From BP-133 sp040756995 (GTDB lineage: Bacteria; Actinomycetota; Acidimicrobiia; IMCC26256; BP-133): 64,000 nucleotides of DNA. The translations under genes and the position numbers were made by a program. The stretch covers positions 434,001-498,000 of the forward strand of contig JBFLYK010000001.1 of NCBI GenBank assembly GCA_040756995.1, given 5' to 3'. This document shows, in pieces, positions 24,352 through 34,000 of this stretch. The notes beneath the pieces were generated by a model that saw only the letters and a program-made list of their open reading frames with translations, made no database searches and was not told where the DNA came from. How positions within the stretch are numbered: the stretch's first letter is position 1; each line of letters begins with the position of its first letter.

Positions 24352-26025
24352 GTGCCGAAAGACGCGAACCGTCCCCCCCGGCGGAAAGGGGTCCTGTTGC
24401 TCAGCGACCGTCGCTTCCTGTCGCTCGCCGTTCGTTCCCGTGCGGTCCGGCTCGGAGCCGTGCTCGGAGTCCTCGCCCTCGGCATGACTGCCGGTCCGCC
24501 GCACCTCTACGGCGTCCCCGCGCCTGGGGCCGCAGGAGCTCTGGATCCGGTCAGGGAGAGCAGATCGTCAAAGTCGCTGGCCCGCACCGAGCCGTCCGTG
24601 ACCCGGGCCGCTCAGGAGCAGGTCGACGGTTCGTACATCGTGACCCTGGAACCGGGGAGCGACCCGCCGGGAGAAGCGCGTGGGTTGGCGGGCGCCCATG
24701 GCGGACGGGTCCGCCACGTCTACACGCACGCCCTGCAGGGCTTCTCCTACGAAGGTTCGGCCGAGAGCGCCGCCGATTTGGCCCGCGACCCCAGGGTCCG
24801 CAGCGTGGTCCCCGACCGGCCGGTGGCCGCCACCGCCCAGACCGTACCGACCGGCGTCCTCCGTGTCGACGGTCCGCTGAGTGGCACGGCCTCCGGTGAC
24901 GGTTCCGGCTCGGTCGACGTCGACATCGCCGTGCTCGACACCGGGATCGATGTGGATCATCCCGACCTCAACGTGGTCGGTGGGGTGAATTGCTCGACCG
25001 GCTCGGGCTACGACGACGACAACGGGCACGGGACGCACGTCGCCGGTACGGCGGCGGCCATCGACGACGGCGCCGGCGTGGTCGGCGTCGCCCCCGGTGC
25101 CCGGCTGTGGGCCGTGCGCGTCCTCGACAGCCGCGGTGCGGGGGCCTGGTCGTCGGTGATCTGCGGCATCGACTGGGTCACCGCCAACGCATCGGTCATC
25201 GAGGTGGCCAACATGAGCCTCGGCGGCTCGGGGGACGCCGGTCACTGCCGCGACGGAGGGCTCCGGGAGGCCATCTGCCGGTCGGTGGCGAGCGGCGTCA
25301 CCTTCGCCGTCGCGGCCGGCAACGAGTCCGCCGACGTCGCCCGCCACGTGCCGGCGGCGTTTCCCGAGGTGATCACCGTGTCGGCCCTCGCCGACTTCGA
25401 CGGCCTCCCCGGCGGCCTCGGCGCCGCCACCTGCCGGTCCGACCAGGACGACACCTTCGCCGACTTCTCCAACCACGGCGACGGCGTCGACCTCATTGCC
25501 CCGGGCGTATGCATCACCTCGACGTGGCCGGGTGGCGGGAACCGGACGATCAGCGGCACCTCGATGGCATCTCCCCACGTGGCGGGGGCGGCAGCCCTCT
25601 ATCTCTCCGACCACCCTGGGGAGTCCCCGCTCGCCGTGATCGGCGCTCTGCAAGCCATCGGCAACCTTCTCTGGAACCCCGTCGGCGATCCCGGCGGCAC
25701 GAAGGAGACGCTCCTCAACGTCGACGCGCTGGCCGGTACGACCATTCCCGGTGTGCCGCCTCCCCCGACGCCGCCGCCACCGACCGAGATCGCGCTGGAG
25801 GCCGAGGGCCACAGGTTCCGGTCCCAGCGGTGGGTCGACCTGACCTGGAGCGGCGCGTCGGGCCCGTTGGACGTGTTCCGCAACGGTGCACTGGTGATCG
25901 CCGCCACTCCCAACGACGGGGCGCAGACCGACGTCATCGACTTCGACGGCAGCGGCTCGTACAGCTACCAGGTCTGCCAGATCGACACCGGCCCCTGCTC
26001 CAATACCGTGACCGTCACGTTCTAG
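24352..26025 (+). CDS. Secreted subtilisin-like serine protease (S8)
   Basis: About 557 residues. A signal-anchor-like segment (VRLGAVLGVLALGMTAG) is followed by an I9-type propeptide (SYIVTLEPGSDPP to VRSVVPDRPV, about 94-158). The catalytic domain carries Asp in IAVLDTGIDVDHPD, His in NGHGTHVAGT and Ser in SGTSMASPHVAG, so the triad is intact. A Pro-rich linker leads to a C-terminal FN3-like module (VDLTWSGASGPLDVFRNGALV), as in secreted subtilases with substrate-binding tails. The annotated GTG start has no ribosome-binding site; a TTG near 24397 preceded by GGAAAGGGG is a good alternative. Divergent from pstS. Confidence 0.93.
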   Translation: MPKDANRPPRRKGVLLLSDRRFLSLAVRSRAVRLGAVLGVLALGMTAGPPHLYGVPAPGAAGALDPVRESRSSKSLARTEPSVTRAAQEQVDGSYIVTLEPGSDPPGEARGLAGAHGGRVRHVYTHALQGFSYEGSAESAADLARDPRVRSVVPDRPVAATAQTVPTGVLRVDGPLSGTASGDGSGSVDVDIAVLDTGIDVDHPDLNVVGGVNCSTGSGYDDDNGHGTHVAGTAAAIDDGAGVVGVAPGARLWAVRVLDSRGAGAWSSVICGIDWVTANASVIEVANMSLGGSGDAGHCRDGGLREAICRSVASGVTFAVAAGNESADVARHVPAAFPEVITVSALADFDGLPGGLGAATCRSDQDDTFADFSNHGDGVDLIAPGVCITSTWPGGGNRTISGTSMASPHVAGAAALYLSDHPGESPLAVIGALQAIGNLLWNPVGDPGGTKETLLNVDALAGTTIPGVPPPPTPPPPTEIALEAEGHRFRSQRWVDLTWSGASGPLDVFRNGALVIAATPNDGAQTDVIDFDGSGSYSYQVCQIDTGPCSNTVTVTF

Positions 26026-26954
26026 GACTGGCTACCCCGTGTCTCGCCGCCTACCCATGAAGAAACTTCGACGATCGACGTGCAGGCGTCCATGAAGGTC
26101 CGGACGGCGGCACGGCGGTCGTGGCGGCGGCGAGCCACGGCGAGTCGGCTGGGAGAGAGCCCGCTGACGGGCCGGCAGACGATACCGGGCCGGGCGTAGA
26201 TCCGGGCGTTGCCGGCGGCGAGGAGGACCACGCCGGCGCCGGCGGCGACCAGCTCGAAGGTCTCTTCGGCGTTGTGGGCTTCGGCCGCGATGTGGACGGG
26301 CGACCCGACGGGCCGGTGGTCGAGGGCCAGCCAGAAGTCCCGCGCCGGTCCCGCCGCTACGGGCAGGGCGATGAACGACTCGGCCAGCAACCGCTCGAAG
26401 GGCACGACGTCCAGGGCGGCGAGGCGATGGTCCTCCGGAAGTGCCACCCAGCGGTCCTCGGTGAACAGCACCGTGGTGGAGAGCCCGGCGTCAGCCGGCA
26501 CCGGCAGCCAGAGGAAGGCCACGTCGGTGGACCGGTCGGCCAGCCCCGCCGTCGGGTCTCCCCACGGGCAGAGCCGGGGCAAGAGACGCCAGCCCGGCCG
26601 GCGGGTGGCGAACTCGACGGCGGCGCGGCGTTGGAGATCGCGCCCGATGCTCGTCTGGATGCCGACCACCAGCACCGAGGCGGCATCGGCGGCGGCGTCG
26701 TGGCAGGCCCGCAGGGCCTCCTCCCAGGCGACCAGGACGCCTTCGGCGGAATCGGCCAGGGCCTTGCCGGCGGCGGTGAGCCGCACACTGCGCCGGTCCC
26801 GTTCGAAGAGCCGCACCCCGATCTGGTGTTCCAGCAGCCGGATCTGCTTCGACAGCGCCGGCTGGGAGATGAAGAGCCGTTCGGCGGCCCGGGTGAAATG
26901 GAGCTCCTCGGCGACCGCCTGGAAGTACCGCAGATCCCGCAGGTGCACGTCCAT
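26022..26954 (-). CDS. LysR-family transcriptional regulator
   Basis: 310 residues: an N-terminal winged helix (LRDLRYFQAVAEELHFTRAAERLFISQPALSKQI and IGVRLFERDRRSVRLTAAG) followed by a periplasmic-binding-like effector domain from about residue 92. The length is standard. It is divergent from the alpha/beta-hydrolase gene at 27056 with a 101-bp shared region holding a dyad (26966-26977), the usual LysR arrangement, so it probably activates the hydrolase in response to a small molecule. Its 3' end overlaps the convergent protease gene by four bases. Confidence 0.93.
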   Translation of the reverse strand: MDVHLRDLRYFQAVAEELHFTRAAERLFISQPALSKQIRLLEHQIGVRLFERDRRSVRLTAAGKALADSAEGVLVAWEEALRACHDAAADAASVLVVGIQTSIGRDLQRRAAVEFATRRPGWRLLPRLCPWGDPTAGLADRSTDVAFLWLPVPADAGLSTTVLFTEDRWVALPEDHRLAALDVVPFERLLAESFIALPVAAGPARDFWLALDHRPVGSPVHIAAEAHNAEETFELVAAGAGVVLLAAGNARIYARPGIVCRPVSGLSPSRLAVARRRHDRRAAVRTFMDACTSIVEVSSWVGGETRGSQS

Positions 26955-26965
26955 AGCCGAGTGTT

Positions 26966-26977
26966 ATCACAGCTGAT
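26966..26977. promoter_or_regulatory. Candidate LysR binding dyad
   Basis: ATCA-CAGC-TGAT, a perfect short dyad between the divergent LysR and hydrolase genes, 12 bp from the LysR start. LysR proteins favour such T-N11-A-type dyads near their own promoter. Confidence 0.4.
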
Positions 26978-27055
26978 CTTGGACGCCGCTGCCGCCATGA
27001 CTGATGATCGCCGGAAACACGGCCTTGGTGATGTCTCAAAGGGGAATCTTCAGGC

Positions 27056-27946
27056 ATGGAGAAAGCGACGAAGGAGCGCTTCACGTTCGAATCCGGCGGC
27101 GAGACGTTGGTGGGCAACCTTTTCGTACCGGAAAGGGACACGGCGGTCGGCGTCGTCATCGCCGTTGGCCCGCTCACCTCCGTGAAGGAGCAGGCGGCCG
27201 GTACGTATGCCCGGGCGATGGCAGAGCGGGGGTACGCGGCGCTGGCCTTCGATTACCGGTACTTCGGCGAGAGCGGCGGCACGCCGCGACAGTTCGAGAG
27301 CCCCGATGCCAACATCGCAGACATCAAGAGCGCGGCGAGTGCCCTGGTCGCTGACGAGCGCCTGGCCGACCTGCCCGTCTTCGGCCTCGGCATCTGCTTC
27401 GGCGCCGGACCGATGATGCGGGCGGTGGCGGAGGACCGGCGCTTCGCGGCGGTCGCCGGGGTGGCCGGTGTGTACACCGACAACGAGAAGACCAGGTCCG
27501 CCATGGGCGCCGCCTATGAGGCGACGATCGAGCGCGGCCGAGCCGCCGAGCGGGCCTGGCAGGAGACCGGAGAGGCCGAGACCATCCCGGCCGTCGCGCC
27601 CGACGGCGGTGACGTCGCCATGCCGCTCCGGGAGGCATACGAGTTCTACGGAACGCGGCGCGGCCAGGTGGCGAACTACGTCAACGGCTACGCCGTCCAA
27701 TCGTTCGCCTACAGCCTGCCGTTCGACGCCCGCCACGCCGCCGACGTGATCGAGGTGCCGGTCCTCGTCGTCCATTCCGAGACGGCCATGGCTCCCGATC
27801 TCGCTCGCGCCTTCTACTCGGCCTTGAAGTCACCCAAGCGGGAGCTCTGGCTCACGTCAGAAGGCCAGATCGACTTCTACGACGACCCGAAGCTGATCGC
27901 TCACGCCGCTGATGCCGTAGGCGAGTTCTTCGCCGCTGAACGGTGA
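27056..27946 (+). CDS. Alpha/beta-hydrolase, dienelactone-hydrolase-like
   Basis: 296 residues with an alpha/beta-hydrolase fold: the strand VGVVIAVGPLTSVKEQAAGTYARAMAERGYAALAFDYRYFGESGG gives the oxyanion region, and the nucleophile elbow reads GLGICFGAGP. The nucleophile is therefore probably Cys rather than Ser, as in dienelactone hydrolase. An acid candidate lies in VPVLVVHSETAMAPDL. The usual His near the C-terminus is not in a typical G-H context (LIAHAADAVGEFF is the best candidate). Divergently transcribed from a LysR regulator that likely controls it. The substrate is unknown. Confidence 0.88.
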   Translation: MEKATKERFTFESGGETLVGNLFVPERDTAVGVVIAVGPLTSVKEQAAGTYARAMAERGYAALAFDYRYFGESGGTPRQFESPDANIADIKSAASALVADERLADLPVFGLGICFGAGPMMRAVAEDRRFAAVAGVAGVYTDNEKTRSAMGAAYEATIERGRAAERAWQETGEAETIPAVAPDGGDVAMPLREAYEFYGTRRGQVANYVNGYAVQSFAYSLPFDARHAADVIEVPVLVVHSETAMAPDLARAFYSALKSPKRELWLTSEGQIDFYDDPKLIAHAADAVGEFFAAER

Positions 27947-27967
27947 GGACGAGGCCGTCAGCCGGAC

Positions 27968-28864
27968 TCACCGAGGGGCGCGCTCGCCGGCCACGGCGAG
28001 CGTCATCCGGTCGAGTCGAGCCGGATCGCCGACCACCTCGAGTTCGGTGATCCGGCGGTCGTCGATGATCACCCGCAGGACGGCGAACAGCCGGCCCCGC
28101 GGGGCGACGACGATGCCCGGCTCGCTGTCGACCAGCGCCACCTCGGCCGCTTGAGCCCGCGCCGCGAAGACCGTCGTCTCGTCGGCGACCGCCCGGGCAC
28201 CCCGGACCTCGGTGGCGGTCCCGCTCGGCACCGTGAAGTGGTCAGCCCGCCGCACCACGTCGGGCGCCAGCAATTCGAGCAGCGCCGCCAGATCGCCTCC
28301 CCGAGCCGCGGCCAGGAACGCCGCCACGACGGCCTGGTGCTCGGCCCGGCGGGACCCCTCGACTGCGGTTCCACCACGGACGCGTTGGCGGGCCCGGCTG
28401 GCCAGTTTCTTGGTCGCCACGGCCGACCGTTCGACCACCACGGCGATGTCCTCGAAGGGCACGGCGAACAGGTCGTGGAGTACGAAGGCGACCCGTTCCG
28501 CCGGTGAGAGGCGATCGAGGACCACCAGTAGCGCAAGGCCGACGGACTCGGCCAGCACAGCTTCCTCCTCGGGTTCCGTCACCTGCCCGGCGGCCGCCAT
28601 CGGCTCTGCCGGAGCGACCGGCAACGGACGTTCCTTGCGCCGCCGGCGGCGGCGCAGCATGTCGAGACATACGCGGCTGGTCACCGTCGTCAGCCATGCG
28701 CCGAGGTTCTCGACCGCGCTCAGATCAGCCTGTTCCGCCCGCAGCCACGCCTGCTGCAGCGCGTCGTCGGCCTCGTCGAGGGACCCGAGCATCCGGTAGG
28801 CCACACCGCGCAGATGATCGCGGTGGGCCCCGAAGCGATCCGCCAGTCCTTCGTCGGCATTCAT
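27968..28864 (-). CDS. ECF sigma factor with SnoaL-like C-terminal domain (SigJ/ECF41 type)
   Basis: 298 residues from the ATG at 28862-28864 with AAGGTGA upstream. Region 2 is HRDHLRGVAYRMLGSLDEADDALQQAWLRAE and region 4 is LDRLSPAERVAFVLHDLFAVPFEDIAVVVERSAVATKKLASRARQRV. A C-terminal SnoaL-like domain (HQAVVAAFLAAARGGDLAALLELLAPDVV onwards, about 110 residues) ends in DPARLDRM, matching the ECF41 group in which this domain both activates and inhibits the sigma factor and no separate anti-sigma is needed. Longer in-frame upstream sequence is a shadow of the divergent gene. The divergent DoxX-like gene is a likely target. Confidence 0.93.
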   Translation of the reverse strand: MNADEGLADRFGAHRDHLRGVAYRMLGSLDEADDALQQAWLRAEQADLSAVENLGAWLTTVTSRVCLDMLRRRRRRKERPLPVAPAEPMAAAGQVTEPEEEAVLAESVGLALLVVLDRLSPAERVAFVLHDLFAVPFEDIAVVVERSAVATKKLASRARQRVRGGTAVEGSRRAEHQAVVAAFLAAARGGDLAALLELLAPDVVRRADHFTVPSGTATEVRGARAVADETTVFAARAQAAEVALVDSEPGIVVAPRGRLFAVLRVIIDDRRITELEVVGDPARLDRMTLAVAGERAPR

Positions 28865-28945
28865 CGATCTGGTCACCTTTTCCGATCGGGGGACGTCAAG
28901 GGGGCGACGAACCACCCTCTTACCGTTCCTCGATCGGAGGTGACC

Positions 28946-29293
28946 ATGTCTAGCGCGTACGTTGTGATCACCATCGTGGCCATCGCGGCCACCGGCTTCA
29001 TCGCGGTCGCCGACCTCGTGCGGGCCGAGTTCGTTCTTGCCAACTGCGCCCGCGTCAGAGTGCCGGAATCGTGGCTCACCACGCTCGGCCTCCTGAAGGG
29101 AGCCGGCTCCGTCGGCCTGCTGCTCGGCCTCCTCGGCGTACCCCTCGTCGGGCCGGCGGCCGCGATCGGCCTGACTCTGTTCTTCGTCGGTGCCATCGCC
29201 ACCCACCTCAGAGCCCGCAACTACGCCCTGCACTTCCCCGGCGCCTATCTCGTGCTCGCCTCCTCGTCCTTCCTACTGAACCTCGCCAGCTGA
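28946..29293 (+). CDS. DoxX-like small membrane protein
   Basis: 115 residues from the ATG at 28946 with GGAGG 5 nt upstream. Four membrane segments (for example YVVITIVAIAATGFIAVADLV and TTLGLLKGAGSVGLLLGLLGVPL) in the DoxX-like pattern. Genes of this kind sit beside ECF41 sigma factors in many actinomycetes and are activated by them. An 81-bp intergenic region separates it from the sigma gene, which is divergent. No ligand-binding residues can be assigned. Confidence 0.82.
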   Translation: MSSAYVVITIVAIAATGFIAVADLVRAEFVLANCARVRVPESWLTTLGLLKGAGSVGLLLGLLGVPLVGPAAAIGLTLFFVGAIATHLRARNYALHFPGAYLVLASSSFLLNLAS

Positions 29294-29334
29294 CCGAGCG
29301 CGGCACTCCGCTTCCTGGTCAGCAAGGACGGGCG

Positions 29335-29529
29335 TCAGCGTTGCGCTACGGCCAGCCGCACCATCGGGCGCCCCCGCAGTTGCTGCACCCGGTTGATCAG
29401 CCAGAGGGCACCGGCCAGGCAGAGGGCGAACAGGATCTCCCGGGTGGCGAGCCCCAGGGAGTGCGGGACGAGCAGTTCGAACAACGCCTGCAGGGCCAGA
29501 ACCAGCAGTTGCGCCACCGTGTCGTGCAT
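29335..29529 (-). CDS. Hypothetical small membrane protein
   Basis: 64 residues with two hydrophobic stretches (VAQLLVLALQALFELLV and ILFALCLAGALWLI) and a basic C-terminus, so probably a two-helix membrane protein. The ribosome-binding site is weak. A TetR-type palindrome lies 39-59 bp upstream, which supports a real regulated transcript. Family not recognised. Confidence 0.5.
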   Translation of the reverse strand: MHDTVAQLLVLALQALFELLVPHSLGLATREILFALCLAGALWLINRVQQLRGRPMVRLAVAQR

Positions 29530-29567
29530 CGAGGAGCCTTCTCGTCCGAGCGACCAACACCAGCAAC

Positions 29568-29588
29568 TCTGACATCAATAGTGTCAGA
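29568..29588. promoter_or_regulatory. Perfect palindrome TCTGACA-N7-TGTCAGA (operator)
   Basis: A 7-bp perfect inverted repeat with a 7-nt spacer, upstream of the small membrane gene on the minus strand. The size fits a TetR-family operator. No dedicated TetR gene lies beside it. Confidence 0.5.
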
Positions 29589-29683
29589 CGAGCAAGCGCT
29601 CGCCAATGGTGAACCTCCCTTGGCCGCCCGGTGCTGTGTCGATGAACTGTCGATAGAAGTTGGATCGATCATCGACAGCGGGC

Positions 29684-30982
29684 TCAGCACTTGGCCGCCC
29701 GTTTCTGAGCTTCGATCTCTTTCTTTTGCGCCTCGAGCTCGTTCTTCAGGCGTTCGCGCGTCGCTTTGTCGTCCCGATACTGCGACTCGATCCGCTGCTT
29801 CTCCGCTTCGATTGACTGTTTGGTTGTTTCGAATTGGGCGCAGGCGGTCAAGGTGGAGGCGCTTGTCGCCGGCGCCACCGGCGCGACGGTGGTCGAAGGC
29901 GCCGGCTCGGTGCTGGTCGTGGCGGCGGGCGGCGGCTGATTCTTCGAGTCGTCCCCAGCGAGTCCGGAAACGGCCACGGCCAGCAGGACGATGGCGATCG
30001 CCGCCACGCCGGCGAGCCACCCGGCGAGCCGGCGCCGGGGAGTCGCCCGCTCGGGTAGCCCGGGCCCGAGGATCTCCGTCCGTTCGGCGATCATCGGCTG
30101 TTCCTGGGTGGCCGCCGTTTCGGCGCCGCCCGGTATCCCGGCCGGCCAGCCCGCCGGCGGCGGGGCCGGGGGTGGCGGGGCGGCCAGGGTCGCGGCGAGG
30201 TCGGGCTTGGCCAGATGGCCGTGGACGGTGGCCGCCGTCGGCCGGGCGGCGGGATCGACGGCCGTCATGCTGGTGAGAAGAGCCGGCCACCGTTCGGGCA
30301 GCTCCGGCGGGACCGGTGGCGTCCGGGCCAACCGGGCGGCCATCATCTCCTGGGCCGTCCCGTGGAACGGTCGCCGGCCGGTGAGCGCCTCGAGGAGGAC
30401 CAGCCCGAGCGAATAGATGTCGGCGGCCGGCGTGACGTCGCCGCCGCTGACCTGCTCGGGGGCGAGGTACGCCGCGGTGCCGGGCGTCTGGGCGGTGCCG
30501 GTGAGCCGGGTGGCATCGAGGAGGAGGGCGATCCCGAAGTCGCCGAGCAGGGCGCGCCCGTCCGGTGTCAGGAGAATGTTGGACGGCTTCACGTCGCGGT
30601 GGACGACCCGGGCGGAGTGGACGTGGTCGAGCGCGGCGGCGATGTCCGCGCCGAGGTCGCGCACCTCACCGTCGGGGAGTGGGCCGGCCGAGAGGCGGTG
30701 CGCCAGCGTCGGTCCGGCGACGAGCTCGAGCACCACGTACGGCTGGTCCCCGAGACTGCCGGCGTCGAGGACACGGACCAGGTTGCGGTGGTCGAAGCCG
30801 GCCAGGATTTTCGTCTCGGCCTGGAACCGCCGCACGTCGGCGGCCCCCAGCCGGAAGGCCTTGACGGCCACCTCGCGGTCGAGCCGGCGGTCCCGCGCCC
30901 GGTACACGTCGGCCATACCGCCCTGGGCCAGCAGTTCCAGCACCTCATAGCGGTCATCGAGAACCGCCCCGGGGCCGATCAC
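29684..30982 (-). CDS. Membrane Ser/Thr protein kinase (PknB-like)
   Basis: 432 residues from a GTG at 30980-30982. The Hanks-type kinase domain spans about 9-270: LLAQGGMADVYRARD (glycine loop), AVKAF (Lys41), VVHRDVKPSNILLT (catalytic Asp), GDFGIA (Mg-binding Asp) and APEQ. A Pro-rich linker, one transmembrane helix (GWLAGVAAIAIVLLAVAVSGLAG, about 325-347) and a Thr/Pro-rich extracellular stretch follow. The C-terminus is an extracellular coiled coil (TKQSIEAEKQRIESQYRDDKATRERLKNELE). There are no PASTA repeats, so the external part is not a peptidoglycan sensor of the usual type. It is 37 nt downstream of the cyclic-di-GMP gene on the same strand. Confidence 0.92.
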   Translation of the reverse strand: MIGPGAVLDDRYEVLELLAQGGMADVYRARDRRLDREVAVKAFRLGAADVRRFQAETKILAGFDHRNLVRVLDAGSLGDQPYVVLELVAGPTLAHRLSAGPLPDGEVRDLGADIAAALDHVHSARVVHRDVKPSNILLTPDGRALLGDFGIALLLDATRLTGTAQTPGTAAYLAPEQVSGGDVTPAADIYSLGLVLLEALTGRRPFHGTAQEMMAARLARTPPVPPELPERWPALLTSMTAVDPAARPTAATVHGHLAKPDLAATLAAPPPPAPPPAGWPAGIPGGAETAATQEQPMIAERTEILGPGLPERATPRRRLAGWLAGVAAIAIVLLAVAVSGLAGDDSKNQPPPAATTSTEPAPSTTVAPVAPATSASTLTACAQFETTKQSIEAEKQRIESQYRDDKATRERLKNELEAQKKEIEAQKRAAKC

Positions 30983-31019
30983 CCCGTCATTGTGCCCCGA
31001 GCCGTGTCGACGGGAACTT

Positions 31020-34000
31020 CTAAGGGCCGACCGGGACGAGCAGGGCTTCCAGGATGGCCGGCAGGGTGGTCGGGTCGCCGCCCTTGGCGTGGAAGGCGTC
31101 GGCGCCGTGGCGCCGGGTCGTTTCGACGTAGGCCGCCGGCTCCAGCCCGGAGAGCACGACAATCTTCGCCCCGGGGGCGACCGCCCTGATCATCGGGAGC
31201 GCTTCCAGCCCGCCGATGCCGGGCAGGGCCAGGTCGAGGAGGACGAGGTCGGGCTGGAGATGGCGGGCCAGGGCGATGGCTTCCCGGCCGTCGTTGGTCT
31301 CGGCCACGACTTCGAAGTGCTCTTCCTCGTCGAGGACGAGACGCAGCAGGCACCGGACGGGGATGTCGTCCTCGACGAGGAGGACCCGGTGACGGCCGGT
31401 TGTCTCCGACGGGGGGACCGGGCCGGTGGAGGACCGGCCGGTCGGGTCGGCGCCCGGGTGTTGGGCGGCGGCGGCGGCGATCCATTGGCTGGCGGCGTCA
31501 GCCGGGAGTGGCGGACTCCACAGGTAGCCCTGGCCCCACTCGCAGCCCAGGGCGCGCAGCTCGTCGAGTTGCTCGGGCGTCTCGACGCCCTCGGCCACGG
31601 TGGTGAGGCCGAAGGCGTGGGCCAGGTCGACGACGCTGGCCACGATGGCCCGGTCCTGGCGGTCGCGGCCGAGGCCTTCGACGAAGGACCGGTCGATCTT
31701 GAGGACGTCGACCGGGAACCGTTTGAGGTAGGTCAGCGAGGAGAAGCCCGTCCCGAAGTCGTCCACTCCGATCTGGACGCCGATCGCCTTCAGGCGGTTC
31801 AGCGCTCGGGTGCTGGAGTCGCCGTCCTCCAGGAGGGCGCTCTCGGTGATCTCGAGGCAGAGCTGCGCAGGGTCCAGGCCTGAGGCGGCCACTGCCTCTT
31901 CGACCACTGCCGGTAAATCGGGAGCCAGGAGCTGGCGGGCGGCCAGGTTGACCGACACCGACAGATCGGCGAGGGCACCACCGGCCGACCGCCACGCCGC
32001 CACCTGCCGGCAGGCGGTGCGGAGCACGACCGCACCGAGGGGCACCACGAGGCCGGTCTCCTCGGCCAGGGCCATGAACTCGCCGGGAGGGAGGATGCCG
32101 CGCTGGGGATGGTTCCAGCGCACCAGGGCCTCGACACCCACGATCCGACCGGTGGTCAGGTCGACGACCGGCTGGTAGTGGACGAGAAGCTCGCCCCGCT
32201 CGATGCCCCGCCGGAGGGCGTTGGTCGTTTCGTGCCGGGCGAGGGCGAGCTCCCGGGTGCCGGCATCGAAGAGCTCGTGCCGGTTGCGGCCCTGCTCCTT
32301 GGCCCGGTACATGGCGGCGTCGGCATCGCGGACCAGGGACTCGGGCGTCACGTCCGGCTCGCCGGCCGGAACGTAGGCGATGCCGATGCTGGCGGTGACG
32401 GTCGTGTCTTCGCCGCCGACGGTCACCGGCGCCGCCAGCGCCGCCTCCACCCGCCCGGCCAGGGCCTGCGCTTCCGCCTCGTCGGCCACCCCCTCGCAGA
32501 AGAGGACGAACTCGTCGCCTCCGAAGCGGGCAACCGTGTCCTCGGTCCGCATGGCCGCCTGCAGGCGGTCGGCCACCGAAACCAGCAGCTCGTCGCCGGC
32601 GGCGTGGCCGAGGCTGTCGTTGAGCCACTTGAAACGGTCGACGTCGAGGAACAGGACCGCCACGCCGGACGGGCCCCGGTGGCGGCAGGCCAGTGCCTGG
32701 CCGAGGCGGTCGAGGAACAACGCCCGGTTCGGCAGCCCGGTCAGGGCGTCGTGCTGGGCCTGGTAGACGAAAGCCTCCTCCGCCAGTTTCCGATCGGTGA
32801 TGTCCTGGATGGTCCCGGTGAGGCGCACCGGAGTTCCGTCTTCCCCGAGCGCCGGCTGGACGCGGCCGTGCATCCAGCGCGTTTCGCCGGTCGGAAGGAC
32901 GACCCGGTACTCGAGCGTGGTCGGCACCGGGCTGCGGGGGACGGCCCGCCAGGCGGCGAGAACCGGTTCGAGGTCGTCGGGGTGGACGCGGCTGGTGAAC
33001 GCCGGACCGAACTCGACGATCTCGCCGGGGCGGAACCCGAACAGGCGGTGCAGTTCGTCGGACCACACGACCTCCCCGGTGCGTAGGTCCCAGGTGTAGC
33101 TGCCCAACCGGGCGGTCCGTTGCGCTTCGGCCAGTTGCGCTTCCCGCTCGGCGAGCACGCTGCGGCCGGCTCGCTCGCGGTCGAAGAGTTCAGCCCGGTC
33201 GAGGGCGAGTCCGGCGAGGTGGCTCAGCGTCGTGAGGAGATCGAGCTCGTCATGGCCGAAGAACGGTGTCGCCGGCGTCGTGGGCACCGCCAGCCACCCT
33301 GAACCGAGCGGTACGGCGACGAGGCCCGAGCTGATCACCGCGTCGTTGCCGCGGCCGTGGAGGACGGGCAACCGGGTGGCGATCTCCGCCGCCCCGTCCT
33401 CTGTGGTGCCGTGCCAGGCCCGCAGCTCGCCTCCCGAGCCGACGAGCACGGCCGCCTGCGCCCCCAGCAACCGGGCGGCGTGGGGCAGCATCAGGCCGGT
33501 CACCCGCTCGGCCGTGTCGGCCCGCATCAGGTCGGCCTCGGCCCGGCGGAAGGCTTCGAGCTCGGGGCGGCGCCAACGGGCCCGAAGGGCTCGAGGAGGG
33601 GCGAATGCCACGCCGAAGAGGACGCCGCTGACGAGCCCGGTCCAGGGGTGCTCGCCGCCGTCGGCGACGACGAAGATCGTCACGTTGAGGACCACCGCGG
33701 CGACGGCGAGGAGCCGCATCCGCCGCCGGGTGACGCTCGGCTGGCCCCGCCCGCAGCGCCACAGACGGACGACGGAGAGCAACGCCAAGGCGGTCCAGCC
33801 GGTCAGGAACACGGCCGCGTAGGCGGCGTACCACCAGGGCCACTCGGTCGGCGACCCGCCGGGCACGTGGGGCAGAGCGAACGCCCCGGCCACGAGCAGG
33901 GCGGTTCCCCACCCGGGAAGGCGACCTGGCCGGCGGAGCCGGGCCCGGAAGGCCGACGTGAATCGATACAGGCACAGGGGCAGCAGGGCGAGATCCACGA

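Noticed and set aside
23029..24504. 491-codon frame antiparallel or parallel to pstS
   Set aside because: It is the shadow of pstS in another frame; only the other frame has a signal peptide and PstS motifs.
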